A DNA stretch of 64,000 nt, taken from positions 6,902,668 through 6,966,667 of the forward strand of contig SMSO01000032.1 in assembly GCA_004764695.1 (NCBI GenBank), read 5' to 3'. Below are positions 1 through 10,304 of the stretch, in pieces. This DNA is from Schizochytrium sp. TIO01. Its lineage: Eukaryota; Sar; Bigyra; Thraustochytrida; Thraustochytriidae. A program made the translations under genes and the position numbers. Numbering within the stretch: the first letter of the stretch is position 1; the number at the start of each line of letters is the position of its first letter. Under the pieces are notes generated by a model, which searched no databases, had not been told where the DNA came from, and was given only the letters and a program-made list of their open reading frames with translations.

Positions 1-1135
1 ACTGTTGGCTGGACACTGTTCGAGAGGGTTGACTTTGCCGGCCACGTCCCAAGCTAGACTGAGCACCAGACTCTATGCTTACTGACCCCGATACGGCCCG
101 AGCGTCAGACGTTTGTCCAGAAGATACCACAAGAGACTTTGTCTCAATTGCATTAGCTTCAAGAATCAGTAGCAAAAGACTCCCTTCCCGATTTTTCCCT
201 TTCGCTCGTGAGCCTTTACCAGTAAGACTTTCAGCATTCAAGGCTTTAACAATCCCACATATCGTCACCACATCTCCTGGAACGACCAAGTCTACCAAAT
301 CTTCTGTGAGCTCTACATCAATGGTACGGGGCACAGAACCTGAGCTACCTGAATTCGATGCCTCGTCAGTTTCTTGCAGGCGTATTAACTGGAAGTCAAC
401 TGTAACTGCTGTGGCTTTATCTGCTTTGAACGTCTTTCCCTTGCAATCTTCATTCTCACAATGTGTAGGGGGTGCAAACTTGCCATCAGGCATGCTCTTG
501 CAGATGCTTTCCCCACATCTTGGGCAGTGAAAATCCATGCGCTTCACCATTGGCCTTACACCTGATACACGAACCACTGTGCCTCTCACAGCCACGAATT
601 TGCCTAAATGGCTCGACTTTAGCGCCCGAATGCTCGTCAGTGGTCTGTAAGCCACAAACCTAGCATTAATACGATTCAGGATGGGGTTTAATCCATTCTC
701 GGGAGACTGTCTTTGTCGCATGCTGCAGATCGCAAGCCCTAGGCAACTCAAGGTCATCTTTGCATTCGATTTTAATGACACCGCAAACTTGGCCAAAGGG
801 TCAGACTCAGGAATCGCAGAGCAAAACTTTCGAAAGTCAAAGACAACCTCTGTTGCTTTCTCAAGGTCGACGCCGTGCAAAAGTGCAGCTCCCGGGCCAG
901 TTTCAGGTGCCAGGAACCCTCGGAAAAGCTTCACCGCTCGCACCCAGGCGTGCCCTGGGTCAAAATCATCGAATGGGAAAAATAACTCCCAGTTTTCACG
1001 CACGAGAGCATCCTCTTCATTCAGACCTACGCTCTCTGAAGCACCTGAGTGGTTTCCATCACCATTGGGCCCAACATCGTCATCCAGATGCCCACGGCCG
1101 CGACGACTACCTTCATCTCGGCGTTGCGGAGGCAT
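1..1135 (-). CDS. MCM8: DNA helicase MCM8, N-terminal part (continues beyond the left edge)
   Basis: An uninterrupted frame runs from the ATG at 1135 to the window edge, about 378 codons. It shows the MCM8 N-terminal layout: a short charged leader, an alpha-helical MCM-N region (residues about 38-135), then an OB fold with a C4 zinc finger (Cys204, Cys207, Cys226, Cys231), with MPDGK between the two Cys pairs. FVAVRGTVVRVSGV just before the finger and PRTIDVEL...VPGDVVTICGIVK after it match MCM8 rather than MCM2-7. In animals and plants MCM8 pairs with MCM9 in homologous recombination and cross-link repair. The AAA+ ATPase core would lie to the left of the window, so catalytic residues cannot be checked. 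No intron is visible. Certain as an MCM protein, and very likely MCM8. Confidence 0.9.
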   Translation of the reverse strand, partial: MPPQRRDEGSRRGRGHLDDDVGPNGDGNHSGASESVGLNEEDALVRENWELFFPFDDFDPGHAWVRAVKLFRGFLAPETGPGAALLHGVDLEKATEVVFDFRKFCSAIPESDPLAKFAVSLKSNAKMTLSCLGLAICSMRQRQSPENGLNPILNRINARFVAYRPLTSIRALKSSHLGKFVAVRGTVVRVSGVRPMVKRMDFHCPRCGESICKSMPDGKFAPPTHCENEDCKGKTFKADKATAVTVDFQLIRLQETDEASNSGSSGSVPRTIDVELTEDLVDLVVPGDVVTICGIVKALNAESLTGKGSRAKGKNREGSLLLLILEANAIETKSLVVSSGQTSDARAVSGSVSIESGAQSSLGRGRQSQPSRTVSSQQ

Positions 1136-1748
1136 GGGCAATTTCCGCAAGTCCAGGGCACTTGAGGAGCAGAAGTGAAGGATTAACCACGGCAGGCACG
1201 CTGCGAAGATGGGGCTTAAAGCGGTAAAACGGCGTAGGCGCCGCTTAGAATGGGTCTGCGGAACCTTGCCAAGGATTCTAAAGGATAAGAGAACATTTTT
1301 CTTTCTAAAGCATTTCGAATTTTCTAACCATCACATCCTATAGTTCTTTCATATTGGAATACTGTAAGATTGGTACTAGTGGTACCTAGTAGTTCAGGGT
1401 GGCGTTCTTTATCATGTTTTTACTCTCCTTCGTTCGGACCATCGCATAAAAAGAAATTAAAAAGAATTTGTTGCTCTCGAGAGTAGTACGCACCAACACA
1501 ATACAGGCGCATCATCATCAGGATTGAAAAAGAACTGTATAAGAAAGGTAGTGATATGTGTAAACTCTGAAGTTCTATATTTAAGTGTTTTGGTTGGGAG
1601 CAGGTAGTTTGTTTTATGATGTGCATTCTGAATACGTCTAAATTTGCTCGTTTTCGCCCAAGTTGCGTGTGCAGAAGGAGCCACCACAAATACTTCAGAA
1701 GGAAGCATGTCGAATTTGGAGATAGGGATGTTAATATATGGCAGGAAA
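1136..1748. other. Intergenic: MCM8 upstream region and URI 3' flank
   Basis: About 610 bases between two genes on the minus strand. It must hold the MCM8 promoter and the URI transcript end. Open frames here are short, without recognisable protein features. Nothing else seen. Confidence 0.6.
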
Positions 1749-3170
1749 TTAGTTCGGTTTATGCGCAGCCAAGTTTTTCTTAAAGAGAGACACGCGTTTT
1801 GGCTTACCTGCTGCTTCAGCTGAAGTTGACGAGGTAGCAATGTTTTCCTGAGGAGGGGGAGTAGGTGCGATTGCTGGTAGCGGTGTCAGCATTGAAGGAG
1901 CCTCAGCAGATCGCTCAATAATTTCACCCGAGAATGCGCCATCAGATGAAGACATCTTTTCTGTTGGCTTAGCTGCGTTTGAAGTTACTGGTTTGGGCAT
2001 CTCAGATGATTTCATAGATTGGGAGTCAGACTTCGCCAATGAGATTGCATCCAGAGCCATAGTAGCGTCTGTTGCAGAATACTCTGGCATAGTAGTGATG
2101 TTGTCTGAAGTCTCCGCAGAGGATTTATTTTTATTCAGAAAGTGCGAATAGAAGTCATCCATTGACATCTGAGCCTCAGCACGTTCTTTATCCTCTTGAG
2201 CTTGTAGAGCAGCTTCGGCAGCTGCCAATGCCTCGGGGTCATTTTCCTCCTCAAGTTTTGCAAACTGGTCCCAAATCGCCCTCGATTGGGCTCGCTCCTC
2301 TTCAGTAAATGCTTTGCGCGGCGTTGGTTCACTGCGATGACCAGAATCAGAAGCTTCCTGGGCTAGAGATCGCGACTCCTCAAGAGTTTCACGAAGCTCA
2401 ACAAAACCTCCAGGGGTATTTTTCATGTTTGAGTTCTCATTGTCAATGCTTGCAGCCTTTTGAGTTCTAGTCTGAGCTTGATTTTGTACAGCTCTAGCAG
2501 AAGGCTGTTGCTGGGATACTATTGGATCACGTTGGCGATGTCCCAGCATTGTCTTGATTTCCTGAATATCACCCTGTACAGAAAGCTTCCGCCTTTCCAG
2601 AACTCCGCAGGCCTGGTATGCTGATTGCTTGACAAATACTCCTCCACCAAGGTTCACCATCACTTCGTTTGTACGTTCTATTGTCGCTCTCGTAAAAGCC
2701 ATCTGAACTCAGGGCATTTGAGAGTGGCATTTTAAGGGAACGTTCACATCGAAAGTCACACGAAACAGACGCCACCAGAACAGGAACCCCAAATGCATTC
2801 ACAAGCTCATGTCAGTCTCCATCCAACGTGTATATTTGTCTACATCAATTAAAAATTGCCACAGATTTGTGACACAGCCGCAAATCCTCCCCTAGTATGG
2901 ACGGATATTGCTGACGAACTCGAAGCACAGCAACAACCTCATGATCGTGACCGTCAGACCTTGAACGGTCTTTGATTGCACTGATTTTCATGGTCAACTT
3001 ACCTTTCCCACAGGGACAATGACCTTGTGCTTGAGACTCTGTGGAAGCGAGGTGAGCGTGGCCTGGGTTGCTTCTAGCTGCGTGTACAGATCAATGTTTT
3101 CCTGCGCCTTACGCTCCAGGGCCTCTGTGCTGAAGCGCCCGTCTTGGGCCTGATGTGCATGCTCTGCCAT
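1749..3170 (-). CDS. URI1: URI-like prefoldin-family protein (two exons)
   Basis: Exon 1 is 3003-3170 and exon 2 is 1749-2702. The 300-base intron (2703-3002) has donor GTAAGT and acceptor TTCAG and falls between codons. The product is 373 residues. Residues about 1-110 form an alpha-prefoldin domain: helix, the beta-hairpin motifs HKVIVPVGK (exon 1) and TNEVMVNLGGGVFVKQSA (exon 2), then a second helix with VLERRKLSV. Joining the exons restores the URI/UXT motif, which supports the splice. The rest is acidic and disordered, ending in a basic KRVSLFKKN motif like the short C-terminal box of URI/Bud27 (from memory). URI works with the R2TP/prefoldin-like complex in RNA polymerase assembly. A GTG in frame 12 bases upstream was not used; the ATG at 3170 is the first Met. 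UXT is less likely given the long tail. Confidence 0.8.
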
Positions 3171-5083
3171 TTTCTCTCGCACAAGGGACCACTTTGAACT
3201 GACGAGCGTTATGCACGATCCAACACCAATACAGACGCGTGGATATCTTATTGAAAGTTGCCCCGGACGACGTATCCGAACAAGAGCTTTGGTTGCTAGG
3301 TTGATCTTCAGAGTTCATCTTCGTTCATCATGCACCAGTGATAAATAAATGAAACAATTTTTAAGTCCTTATTATGATCGCTCTTTTTTCTAAACATGAG
3401 GGAGACTCAAGCAAATCAGTCCTTCACAATAGAATTTGCTGCAGCACAAGCACGCTACTCGTGGTGAAGATATTCCTTCAATGATCTTCGAGTATACTCT
3501 GCCTACAGACAAATTATCGACAATCTTGATTCCGCCTGTAACTAGTTGCATTTTGTCGTCGTTTCCGCTTTATGCGTAGTAGGTATAGGATAAATAATAT
3601 TTGGAACGTTCCGTCTCCTATAATGGAACAAGACACTGGGCGAAGGTCCCTCCCTACCCTAGAACGGGTAAAACACACTCAATTCATGGGAACACAGCAG
3701 CGCGGCAGTGAGGTCCATTTTTTTGTTGTTCAACGGGATAAATTGACTGCATCGCACCTTGTTGAGAATTTGATCTGACTAGAAGAAACTGACTAACTTA
3801 CCTGCAAGCTACCTATGCTTGCGTCGTTGAGGCCCGCTAAACGATGGAATCCGAGTGAGATGTAATGACATGAAAGTTTAGATGCAGCGCAAGAACACAG
3901 AGTCTTTTGAAATTTTTAAGAGTCATTCAGCAGAACGACGGTCATTGTTTTTACGAATGATGTTTTCTCAAGCTAGACTCTCTTCTTTGCTTTTTAACCA
4001 TATACTAACTCTAACTCTAAAGTTCGGAGGGTGAGTTATTCTGTCTAAATGATATTCTTTTCTTTTTTTTCAATTATTCACTCTAGCATCATTTTGTAAA
4101 ATCCACCTCCGAAAGAGGGCGATAAGACTCAGGCTAAATGGGAAAGCAGCATTACCTAGTTGATTATTTGTGGCAAACAGCACTCGTCCTAAGCCTTGAC
4201 TCCAAGCAAAATTACGAGGTGAAAGTGCAGCTGGGCCTGACCTCTATTTGCTTGCCCAACCATTGTGAGTGACAAGCTCCAAATAACAGAAAAAGATTTT
4301 AGCCTCACAGAAACCCGATAGTCCGCGCCTTGTATTCAGGTCAACCTCACCCTGCCTGCTCAAAGACCAACTTGAGCGACACACTAGTATAAAGAAGTTT
4401 TCGTGGCTCCACCTTAGATCGCTCGATTCTTTACTTGGACTGAGTTTGATAGCTTCTGATGAGAACGCTCTCTTTCAATATTTTTCTGCGAGTGACAGAC
4501 CAATTACGAAAGGCGAGCACGTTAAGTAATGGATTTGTCGACCAACATGATTACAGGGGCCCCGACGTCTCTGGAAAGCGAAAGAGAAAAACTAGCTTTT
4601 GCTGCATTAGGTAGATTCGCTAAAGCGCGCCCCGTCAAATACCACGAATAGCCAGGCTGGTCTTCTACAAGTAAGAGTACAAGCATAGTCGTGCAATGCA
4701 TTTTCTTTTATATCACCCCTCACATCCGGAGACTCCTAGGTAAGAGGCCTACCGGCTATTAGTAGAAATGACACTATGCACACTGTTAAGGGGAGATTCT
4801 TGCTTATCACTTGCTGGGTTGAGAGTGGCGCGAAGGGTGAAAGAATTTGGTAGAGTCCAATCATAGATTTGCGTACAAGAAGAACTGTCATCACAACAGC
4901 AAGAACGACAAGAACAGCCAAGGCTGGAATGAATAAGAACAAGTGAAGCATCGCCAGGTAGCAAACCCGTATCGACAACACGGCTGAGTTGTTCGACTTG
5001 ACGCGTTTTCAGCGTCGAGCACAGAGCCGAGGTTCAAGCAAACAAGCTTACGTGCTGCGTGGTTAGACTTGGTTACGATTACC
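3171..5083. other. Intergenic, divergent promoter region (URI / Sec14-GOLD)
   Basis: About 1.9 kb between divergent genes, presumably with both promoters. A 68-codon ATG frame at 3572-3778 has no recognisable motif and poor codon bias, so I do not call it. No repeats of note. Confidence 0.6.
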
Positions 5084-6532
5084 ATGGCGCTTTTCATGCG
5101 ACGGGGAAAAGCAAAACCCGAAAGTCTCGATACCCTCCAGTGTGACCAAGATGGAAACGAAGAAGAATCCAAAGTTGATCTGGACCTTCAAATCGAAACC
5201 ACGCGACGAAGCCTAATTCAAGGTGCAGATGAACCCATGACAAGCTGTAGCCTAAGTAGCAGCAACGGCGGTAGCTTCAAAAAGGGCAAAAGTGGATGGA
5301 CGAAGCAGGAACGTTTGGAACTTGAGTCTCTTGAAATCTTCAACGTTACCCAAATGAAAGCCTTAGAAATGATGAGAACGGAGTGCGCATTAGAATTGGA
5401 CCAAATAGAATCTCACGAAGACATTACATCAGATCGTCGTCTATTGCGGTTTCTTCGAGGGCACAAGTTTGATATGGCCACAGCGTGCCAGATGTACAAG
5501 AATATGCTGCAATGGCGTCAGGAGCAAAATATCGATGCCATCCGAGAGGAAATTATCTCCAAAAACCTCGAGCCTAAAGACTTTCCCCACCATGGACGGG
5601 TCGTACGTTTCTTGCCTCTGCATCAACATCATGGATATGATCTTGAGGGTCGCCCTGTCCAGATCAAATTAGTTGGACGTATTGATACCAAAAAACTTCT
5701 CAGCAGCTTTCAGGAAGAGGAGTTTCTTCGCTATCATATTTACGGTATGGAGTATTCATCTCTCCTACTTGATCAACTTTCAAAGGAACGCAAAAGCATG
5801 GTGCGTACAGTCCTCATCTTTGACCTTGCTGGTCTCAACATGAGCCATGTCCGTGGCTCTGCAATGGACCTACTTCGCAAGGCTCTGAAAATCACCCAAG
5901 ATTATTATCCTGAAAGTATGCACCGATGCTACATTCTCAATGCGCCAAAGGTTTTTTCCATGTTTTGGCAGGTCATCAAGCCATTGCTTGCTGAGCGCAC
6001 TGTACGCAAGGTTCAGGTCCTCGGGTCCTCGTACCAAGCTGATCTTTTAAGCACTATCCCTGCAGAGAGTCTCCCTGTATCTCTTGGGGGGTCTCGCCCT
6101 GATGTATGGCCTCTTGTGTTTGACAAAAATGAGGCCGCTGCACTTGATGAGGACTACGAGCAGCTTGTTATTCCTAAAGGCGCGAGCAAGACTTTGGAGG
6201 TCACCGTTCCACCTTCTTCATATGTTGTTTGGGGCTTCTTTGCACAGTCGGGAGACGTTGTTTTTTCCTCAAAATTTACAGATAGTAAAGGGGCGATAGA
6301 GCAGAACAACCCAAGCGTAGCAAATGAAGGGAAGTTTGAATCGCTAGCAGGCTCTTTTGAGTCGCACTGTGGGGGTACTCTATCCTTGACATTTGATAAC
6401 TCCACCTCATGGGTCAAGAGTAAGAACATCAGCTACTACACCTGCATCGCTCCTTTAAATTTGCGTCAAGAACTCGATAGTCCGCGGAAAGGCAAGCTTC
6501 GTCAATTTTTCGCTTCGCCATCCCAATCCTAA
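5084..6532 (+). CDS. Sec14-like CRAL-TRIO protein with C-terminal GOLD domain
   Basis: Single exon, 482 residues. The start is the ATG at 5084 in a strong context (ACCATGG); the in-frame TTG 15 bases upstream is ignored. A charged Ser-rich leader (1-75) precedes a CRAL-TRIO N-terminal helical segment (about 105-150; RRLLRFLRGHKFD), the Sec14 lipid-binding domain (about 165-340; TVLIFDLAGLNMSH, then DYYPESMHRCYILNAP and LPVSLGG) and a GOLD beta-sandwich (about 360-457; VPPSSYVVWGFFAQSGDV). The family moves phosphatidylinositol and other lipids between membranes; GOLD domains bind membranes or cargo. Animal SEC14L1-5 and plant patellins share this order. There is no signal peptide or membrane segment, so it should be cytosolic. 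The lipid ligand cannot be told from sequence. Confidence 0.9.
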   Translation: MALFMRRGKAKPESLDTLQCDQDGNEEESKVDLDLQIETTRRSLIQGADEPMTSCSLSSSNGGSFKKGKSGWTKQERLELESLEIFNVTQMKALEMMRTECALELDQIESHEDITSDRRLLRFLRGHKFDMATACQMYKNMLQWRQEQNIDAIREEIISKNLEPKDFPHHGRVVRFLPLHQHHGYDLEGRPVQIKLVGRIDTKKLLSSFQEEEFLRYHIYGMEYSSLLLDQLSKERKSMVRTVLIFDLAGLNMSHVRGSAMDLLRKALKITQDYYPESMHRCYILNAPKVFSMFWQVIKPLLAERTVRKVQVLGSSYQADLLSTIPAESLPVSLGGSRPDVWPLVFDKNEAAALDEDYEQLVIPKGASKTLEVTVPPSSYVVWGFFAQSGDVVFSSKFTDSKGAIEQNNPSVANEGKFESLAGSFESHCGGTLSLTFDNSTSWVKSKNISYYTCIAPLNLRQELDSPRKGKLRQFFASPSQS

Positions 6533-6998
6533 TGAAGGCCTTTTTCGCAACAACTTCTCTATTTCATCGTGAAGCTGACATTCTTGCAAGGCTGTAGAAC
6601 TCTCAACCGCAAGTATGTAACATCTCTCAATTATCATGTATATTGTTTTGTTTGTTTAATCAGAACATCTAGTTTATTTGCTGATTGTTTAAGTCTTGTT
6701 AGAATACTTACATCTTAACAGCGTATGAAAGTTACGTGCAGATTTCTACTTTGTTCAGCCATCTCCAATTGCAAGACTCAAATTTGCACTAATTCTTTGT
6801 TTCTGCAAGTGCACAAGTGGCGTACAAAGCTTGTGCAAAAGTTCTAACGTCCAAACTATCTCAGATGTGTGGAATGGACAAACATTGCGTCTTATAGCAA
6901 ATGAGGAACTTCATGAGAAATACGAATAGTTTACTTAGCTTAAAACTTACAATTCAATCTTTATATTTCATAAATGTTTAAAATAAAATGAGTATGAT
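6533..6998. other. Intergenic between convergent genes
   Basis: AT-rich, 466 bases between the 3' ends of the Sec14-GOLD gene and the coiled-coil gene. It should hold both polyadenylation sites. No gene seen. Confidence 0.6.
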
Positions 6999-9368
6999 TT
7001 ACATATGTATGCTCCCAGTAGCAATAACTCTGTTCAACTCGGCCACCTTGACATTCATTATTTGCTCATGCTCATGCGTAATGCGCATAATTCGCTCACT
7101 TGCTTGAGCGCGTTCATGACCGAACTTTTCATCAAGACGCTTGCGCTCCTTTGCAGACTTTGTTCGTTGCAAGAGACTCTCACGGCGACGTTCATGCCCT
7201 TGTTCTTCTTCAAGAATACCTAATAAATGCATGTTCTGTTTCCTCTTCAAAATACTAATCTCTTCTTCCATTTTCTCGCGTGACACCTTTTTCGACTTCT
7301 TACCTTTTGCCTTTTTTGGTTTTCGAACTGGGGCAGTTTGAGGACGAGCGAGCCATGGATTACTCGAACTTTGCAAATTTTGTTGGCGTTCGTGGGGCTG
7401 AGAAAGCGCAACATGTCCCTTAGAATCACTAGAGAGAGAATGGTGTTCTTGATAGGTAACACCATCTGTAGACTTAAACTCTTCACTGCCATACGAAGAT
7501 TCAATTGATGAAGATTGTGACCGACTAGCACCTGCTGTACGAATGCGAGGACGCGATGATCGATTCGAATCGCGACTTGCCGGAGACCTTCCCCTAGGGA
7601 TAGCTGAAGCTGGTCGCATTTTTGTTGTAGACTTCATTGATTTGGAAGTTAACTCATGGCCTCTCGAATTAGGCGTGCGAGACGAGTGCACCTCAGGGAG
7701 GACCCCCTCTCCCCCCTTAGTAGTGCCATTCTGCACAGGCTTTAAGTCCAAGGTGAAGCCCTCGTCTTTCATATGTTTTGGTATCACAAGTTTTCCAGTG
7801 TTGCGCATGTGGTCAAAAGCTTTAATAATTTCTTTTTTCTGCTTTTCAGCATCGAGACGTTGTTGCTTGCGTAGGTCGATGAGTTTTTCCCGTTGAATAC
7901 GAATTGCCTCCGCTCGTTCAGTCTCTTTTGCAATCTTCTCCATAATGTGTTGACGCTTATAGTCCTCCATGCGCTTCTTCCTCTCAACAAGATCAATACG
8001 GTCCTGCTCGCGAAGTCTGATTAGCTCTTCTTGAACAGCATTCGTTGTTCGCTCTCTGGCTGCACGTCTTGCCGCAGCCTCCTCCTTCTGACGTCGTTTG
8101 CGGAAAATTGCAGCACATTTTGCACGTTGAGCTGCCATCATTTGCTCGTAAGCTTCTTGTCGCGCTTCGTCGCGCTCTCGCGATTCGCGAGCTCGCTGCC
8201 TGGCTTCAAGTTCCTGAGACATCTTACGCTGAAGCAATCGCTGCTCGGTTTCGTTTTCAAGTTCCTCAGCTTTACGTCGGCGATATTCGGCTTGAATTTC
8301 CATCTGTTGTTGGGTATGTTCAATTTGCGCAGCTTTCTCTGCTGCCCGTTCCATTGCTTCTTTTTGCTCTTTGTCTCGTCGAGCCTGAAATGCACGCTGT
8401 CGTGCCTCAGCAGCTCTCTGACGCTTTTCAAATTCTGAACGCTGATGGTCCATAACACGTTTCTGATTACGAAGAGCTGTCTGTACCCTTTGCAATTGCT
8501 CGTTTCGTTTTCGCTCATGCTCCTTGGCCATTTTGTCTCGCTTCTTGCTTAAAGACCGTTCCCTTTCTGCTTGTTTACGATCCATTTCCCTTTTCTTTCG
8601 CAAAAGCTGCGTTTGTTGATTTTCGAAGATTTTTCGTGTGGCCTCTCTCCTTTTTTGCTGTCGACGGGCTTGTTCCTTCTCTCGACGTAGAGCGTCTTTG
8701 CGGCGTTGAATCTCGCGATTTTTCTCCAGCTCGGCTTGTACCTTTGCTGCCTTCGCTTCCTTTGCCATCATATTTTTTCTTTGCTGCTCTTCTTCGCGCT
8801 CGCGATCCCTCTTTTCCTTCTCTTGTTGTACTTTCCGTGCTTCCTCACGTGCAGACTGTTCTTGCTTCATGCGCTCCCTCTTCAGTTTTGCTTCAGCCTC
8901 ACGCGCTAGTTTTGCCTCGTTTTCCTTATGCATTTGAGTCATGCGCAGTTCGTATGCCATAAGTTGCTGTAAATCTTGTTTTTGCCGCTCCTTGAGTCGC
9001 TCAAGTTGGGCTTCTTCCTTGGCTAGAAGCGCTGCTGCGCGAGTTGCCTCGTCCTCATCTTCGCCATAAATATTTGCCAGCTCCTGTGCTCGCTCCCGCA
9101 TTTGCTCCTCTCGAATGAGCTTTTCCCTTTCTTCGAATACCAAGCGTATTTTCTCGCGACGCTTTCGCACATAGTGGTCGTATCGAACATCCTGCACAGC
9201 CTCTTCAACGTCATCTTCCTGAAATGAGTCAAACGTGCGGAAGGCAAGCTCTCGTTTGCGAATTCCAGCTCTCGCACATGCCTCCTGAGTCTTCGCGCAG
9301 CTCAAGTCGATTCCTAATTTTGCGTCCTCTCGCTCATTCGCACGCGTCATTTCTGAACGTGGCGCCAT
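6999..9368 (-). CDS. Long charged coiled-coil protein (trichohyalin-like)
   Basis: Single exon, 789 residues, ATG at 9368. Residues about 40-510 are almost unbroken Glu/Arg/Lys/Gln-rich helix, expected to be a single long coiled coil. A short conserved-looking stretch follows (about 500-535; IIKAFDHMRNTGKLVIPKH). Residues about 550-690 are Ser/Arg-rich and probably disordered. A last helix (about 695-785) contains KRKQNMHLLGILEEEQG. There are no membrane segments or catalytic motifs. Composition and length fit a structural protein of the flagellum or basal body, as many protist trichohyalin-like proteins are, but this is inference from composition and no family is recognised. Confidence 0.8.
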   Translation of the reverse strand: MAPRSEMTRANEREDAKLGIDLSCAKTQEACARAGIRKRELAFRTFDSFQEDDVEEAVQDVRYDHYVRKRREKIRLVFEEREKLIREEQMRERAQELANIYGEDEDEATRAAALLAKEEAQLERLKERQKQDLQQLMAYELRMTQMHKENEAKLAREAEAKLKRERMKQEQSAREEARKVQQEKEKRDREREEEQQRKNMMAKEAKAAKVQAELEKNREIQRRKDALRREKEQARRQQKRREATRKIFENQQTQLLRKKREMDRKQAERERSLSKKRDKMAKEHERKRNEQLQRVQTALRNQKRVMDHQRSEFEKRQRAAEARQRAFQARRDKEQKEAMERAAEKAAQIEHTQQQMEIQAEYRRRKAEELENETEQRLLQRKMSQELEARQRARESRERDEARQEAYEQMMAAQRAKCAAIFRKRRQKEEAAARRAARERTTNAVQEELIRLREQDRIDLVERKKRMEDYKRQHIMEKIAKETERAEAIRIQREKLIDLRKQQRLDAEKQKKEIIKAFDHMRNTGKLVIPKHMKDEGFTLDLKPVQNGTTKGGEGVLPEVHSSRTPNSRGHELTSKSMKSTTKMRPASAIPRGRSPASRDSNRSSRPRIRTAGASRSQSSSIESSYGSEEFKSTDGVTYQEHHSLSSDSKGHVALSQPHERQQNLQSSSNPWLARPQTAPVRKPKKAKGKKSKKVSREKMEEEISILKRKQNMHLLGILEEEQGHERRRESLLQRTKSAKERKRLDEKFGHERAQASERIMRITHEHEQIMNVKVAELNRVIATGSIHM

Positions 9369-10304
9369 GATGTCCTCAAAGCAGACAATACTCGGCTTTT
9401 AATAGGTTCTGGTCTGAACTGATGACCTACAATGCGTCTTCGAGCATGCGAGGAGATGCTAAAGACAAACGCCTGTCTTTTGACAATTGCTCAGATTATA
9501 CCTGCGCTATTTCGTAAGCATTAACAGAGTCCGTCCTGATGTCAAGAGAAAAATATTGCAGGAGCGCCGTGAGCTAGATTTTGCAGAGATGAAGTGCACA
9601 CCTAGAATCTGCCTCCTCTGCATAGCCTGATGTTACCTTTGGCATGGCATGATACACACCTTTCTATTGTTTCGCTTGAAATTATAAGGCCATCTTTTTT
9701 AGAAAACGTTATATGACTTCCTAATGTTATACCACGTTAAAATATTTGGAACCGTAACGGATCGAAATTGCATATCTCAAATGTTGCTTTACGCTGTTCA
9801 TTCTCCTTATTAATTTGGGGGGGGAATAGTTATTTCTAGATTTGTTTGATTTTCGTTCGTAGATGGTTTCCAGTGCCGCCGATGGTATGGCCGAGCGTCA
9901 TATAGGCTAGAATTAGAGCGAATTTGTTGATTAAGACACTCCTAACGTGAACATTATTCTTGAAATTTTGCCTAGTAAGTACCACCTAGGTATGACTTTC
10001 ACTCCCACATTAAAGCATACCATGGTATTCCAGTCTTTAGTTTCTTGCTCAACCTAAGTTTTGGTTTCACATGTCATGCGCAGCTTTTTGCTCATTATTT
10101 TGAAATTTGATATATGTCCTACTTAGTAGTACCTTACTATAGTCCCAAATATAGAGGCCAAATTAAGTTCCTAATGTAAACAATAGGCTAAGGTTTGTTT
10201 AGAGATGTGATAGCTAGTGCTACATAGTAGGCAGACAATGAACATACAAGGCAAGAAAACAAATCGATGTTGTCATATCTCGGGGCTCGTTTGGCCAGAA
10301 CACA
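9369..10304. other. Intergenic, divergent promoter region (coiled-coil gene / GPN2)
   Basis: AT-rich, 936 bases between divergent starts. Several short ORFs without protein features. It should contain both promoters; no clear TATA element can be assigned. Confidence 0.6.

Noticed and set aside
75-1227. Plus-strand frames of 151, 165 and 155 codons
   Set aside because: The minus strand over the same interval reads MCM8 without interruption.
7543-8962. Several plus-strand frames of 100-136 codons
   Set aside because: Antisense shadows of the minus-strand 789-residue coiled-coil gene.
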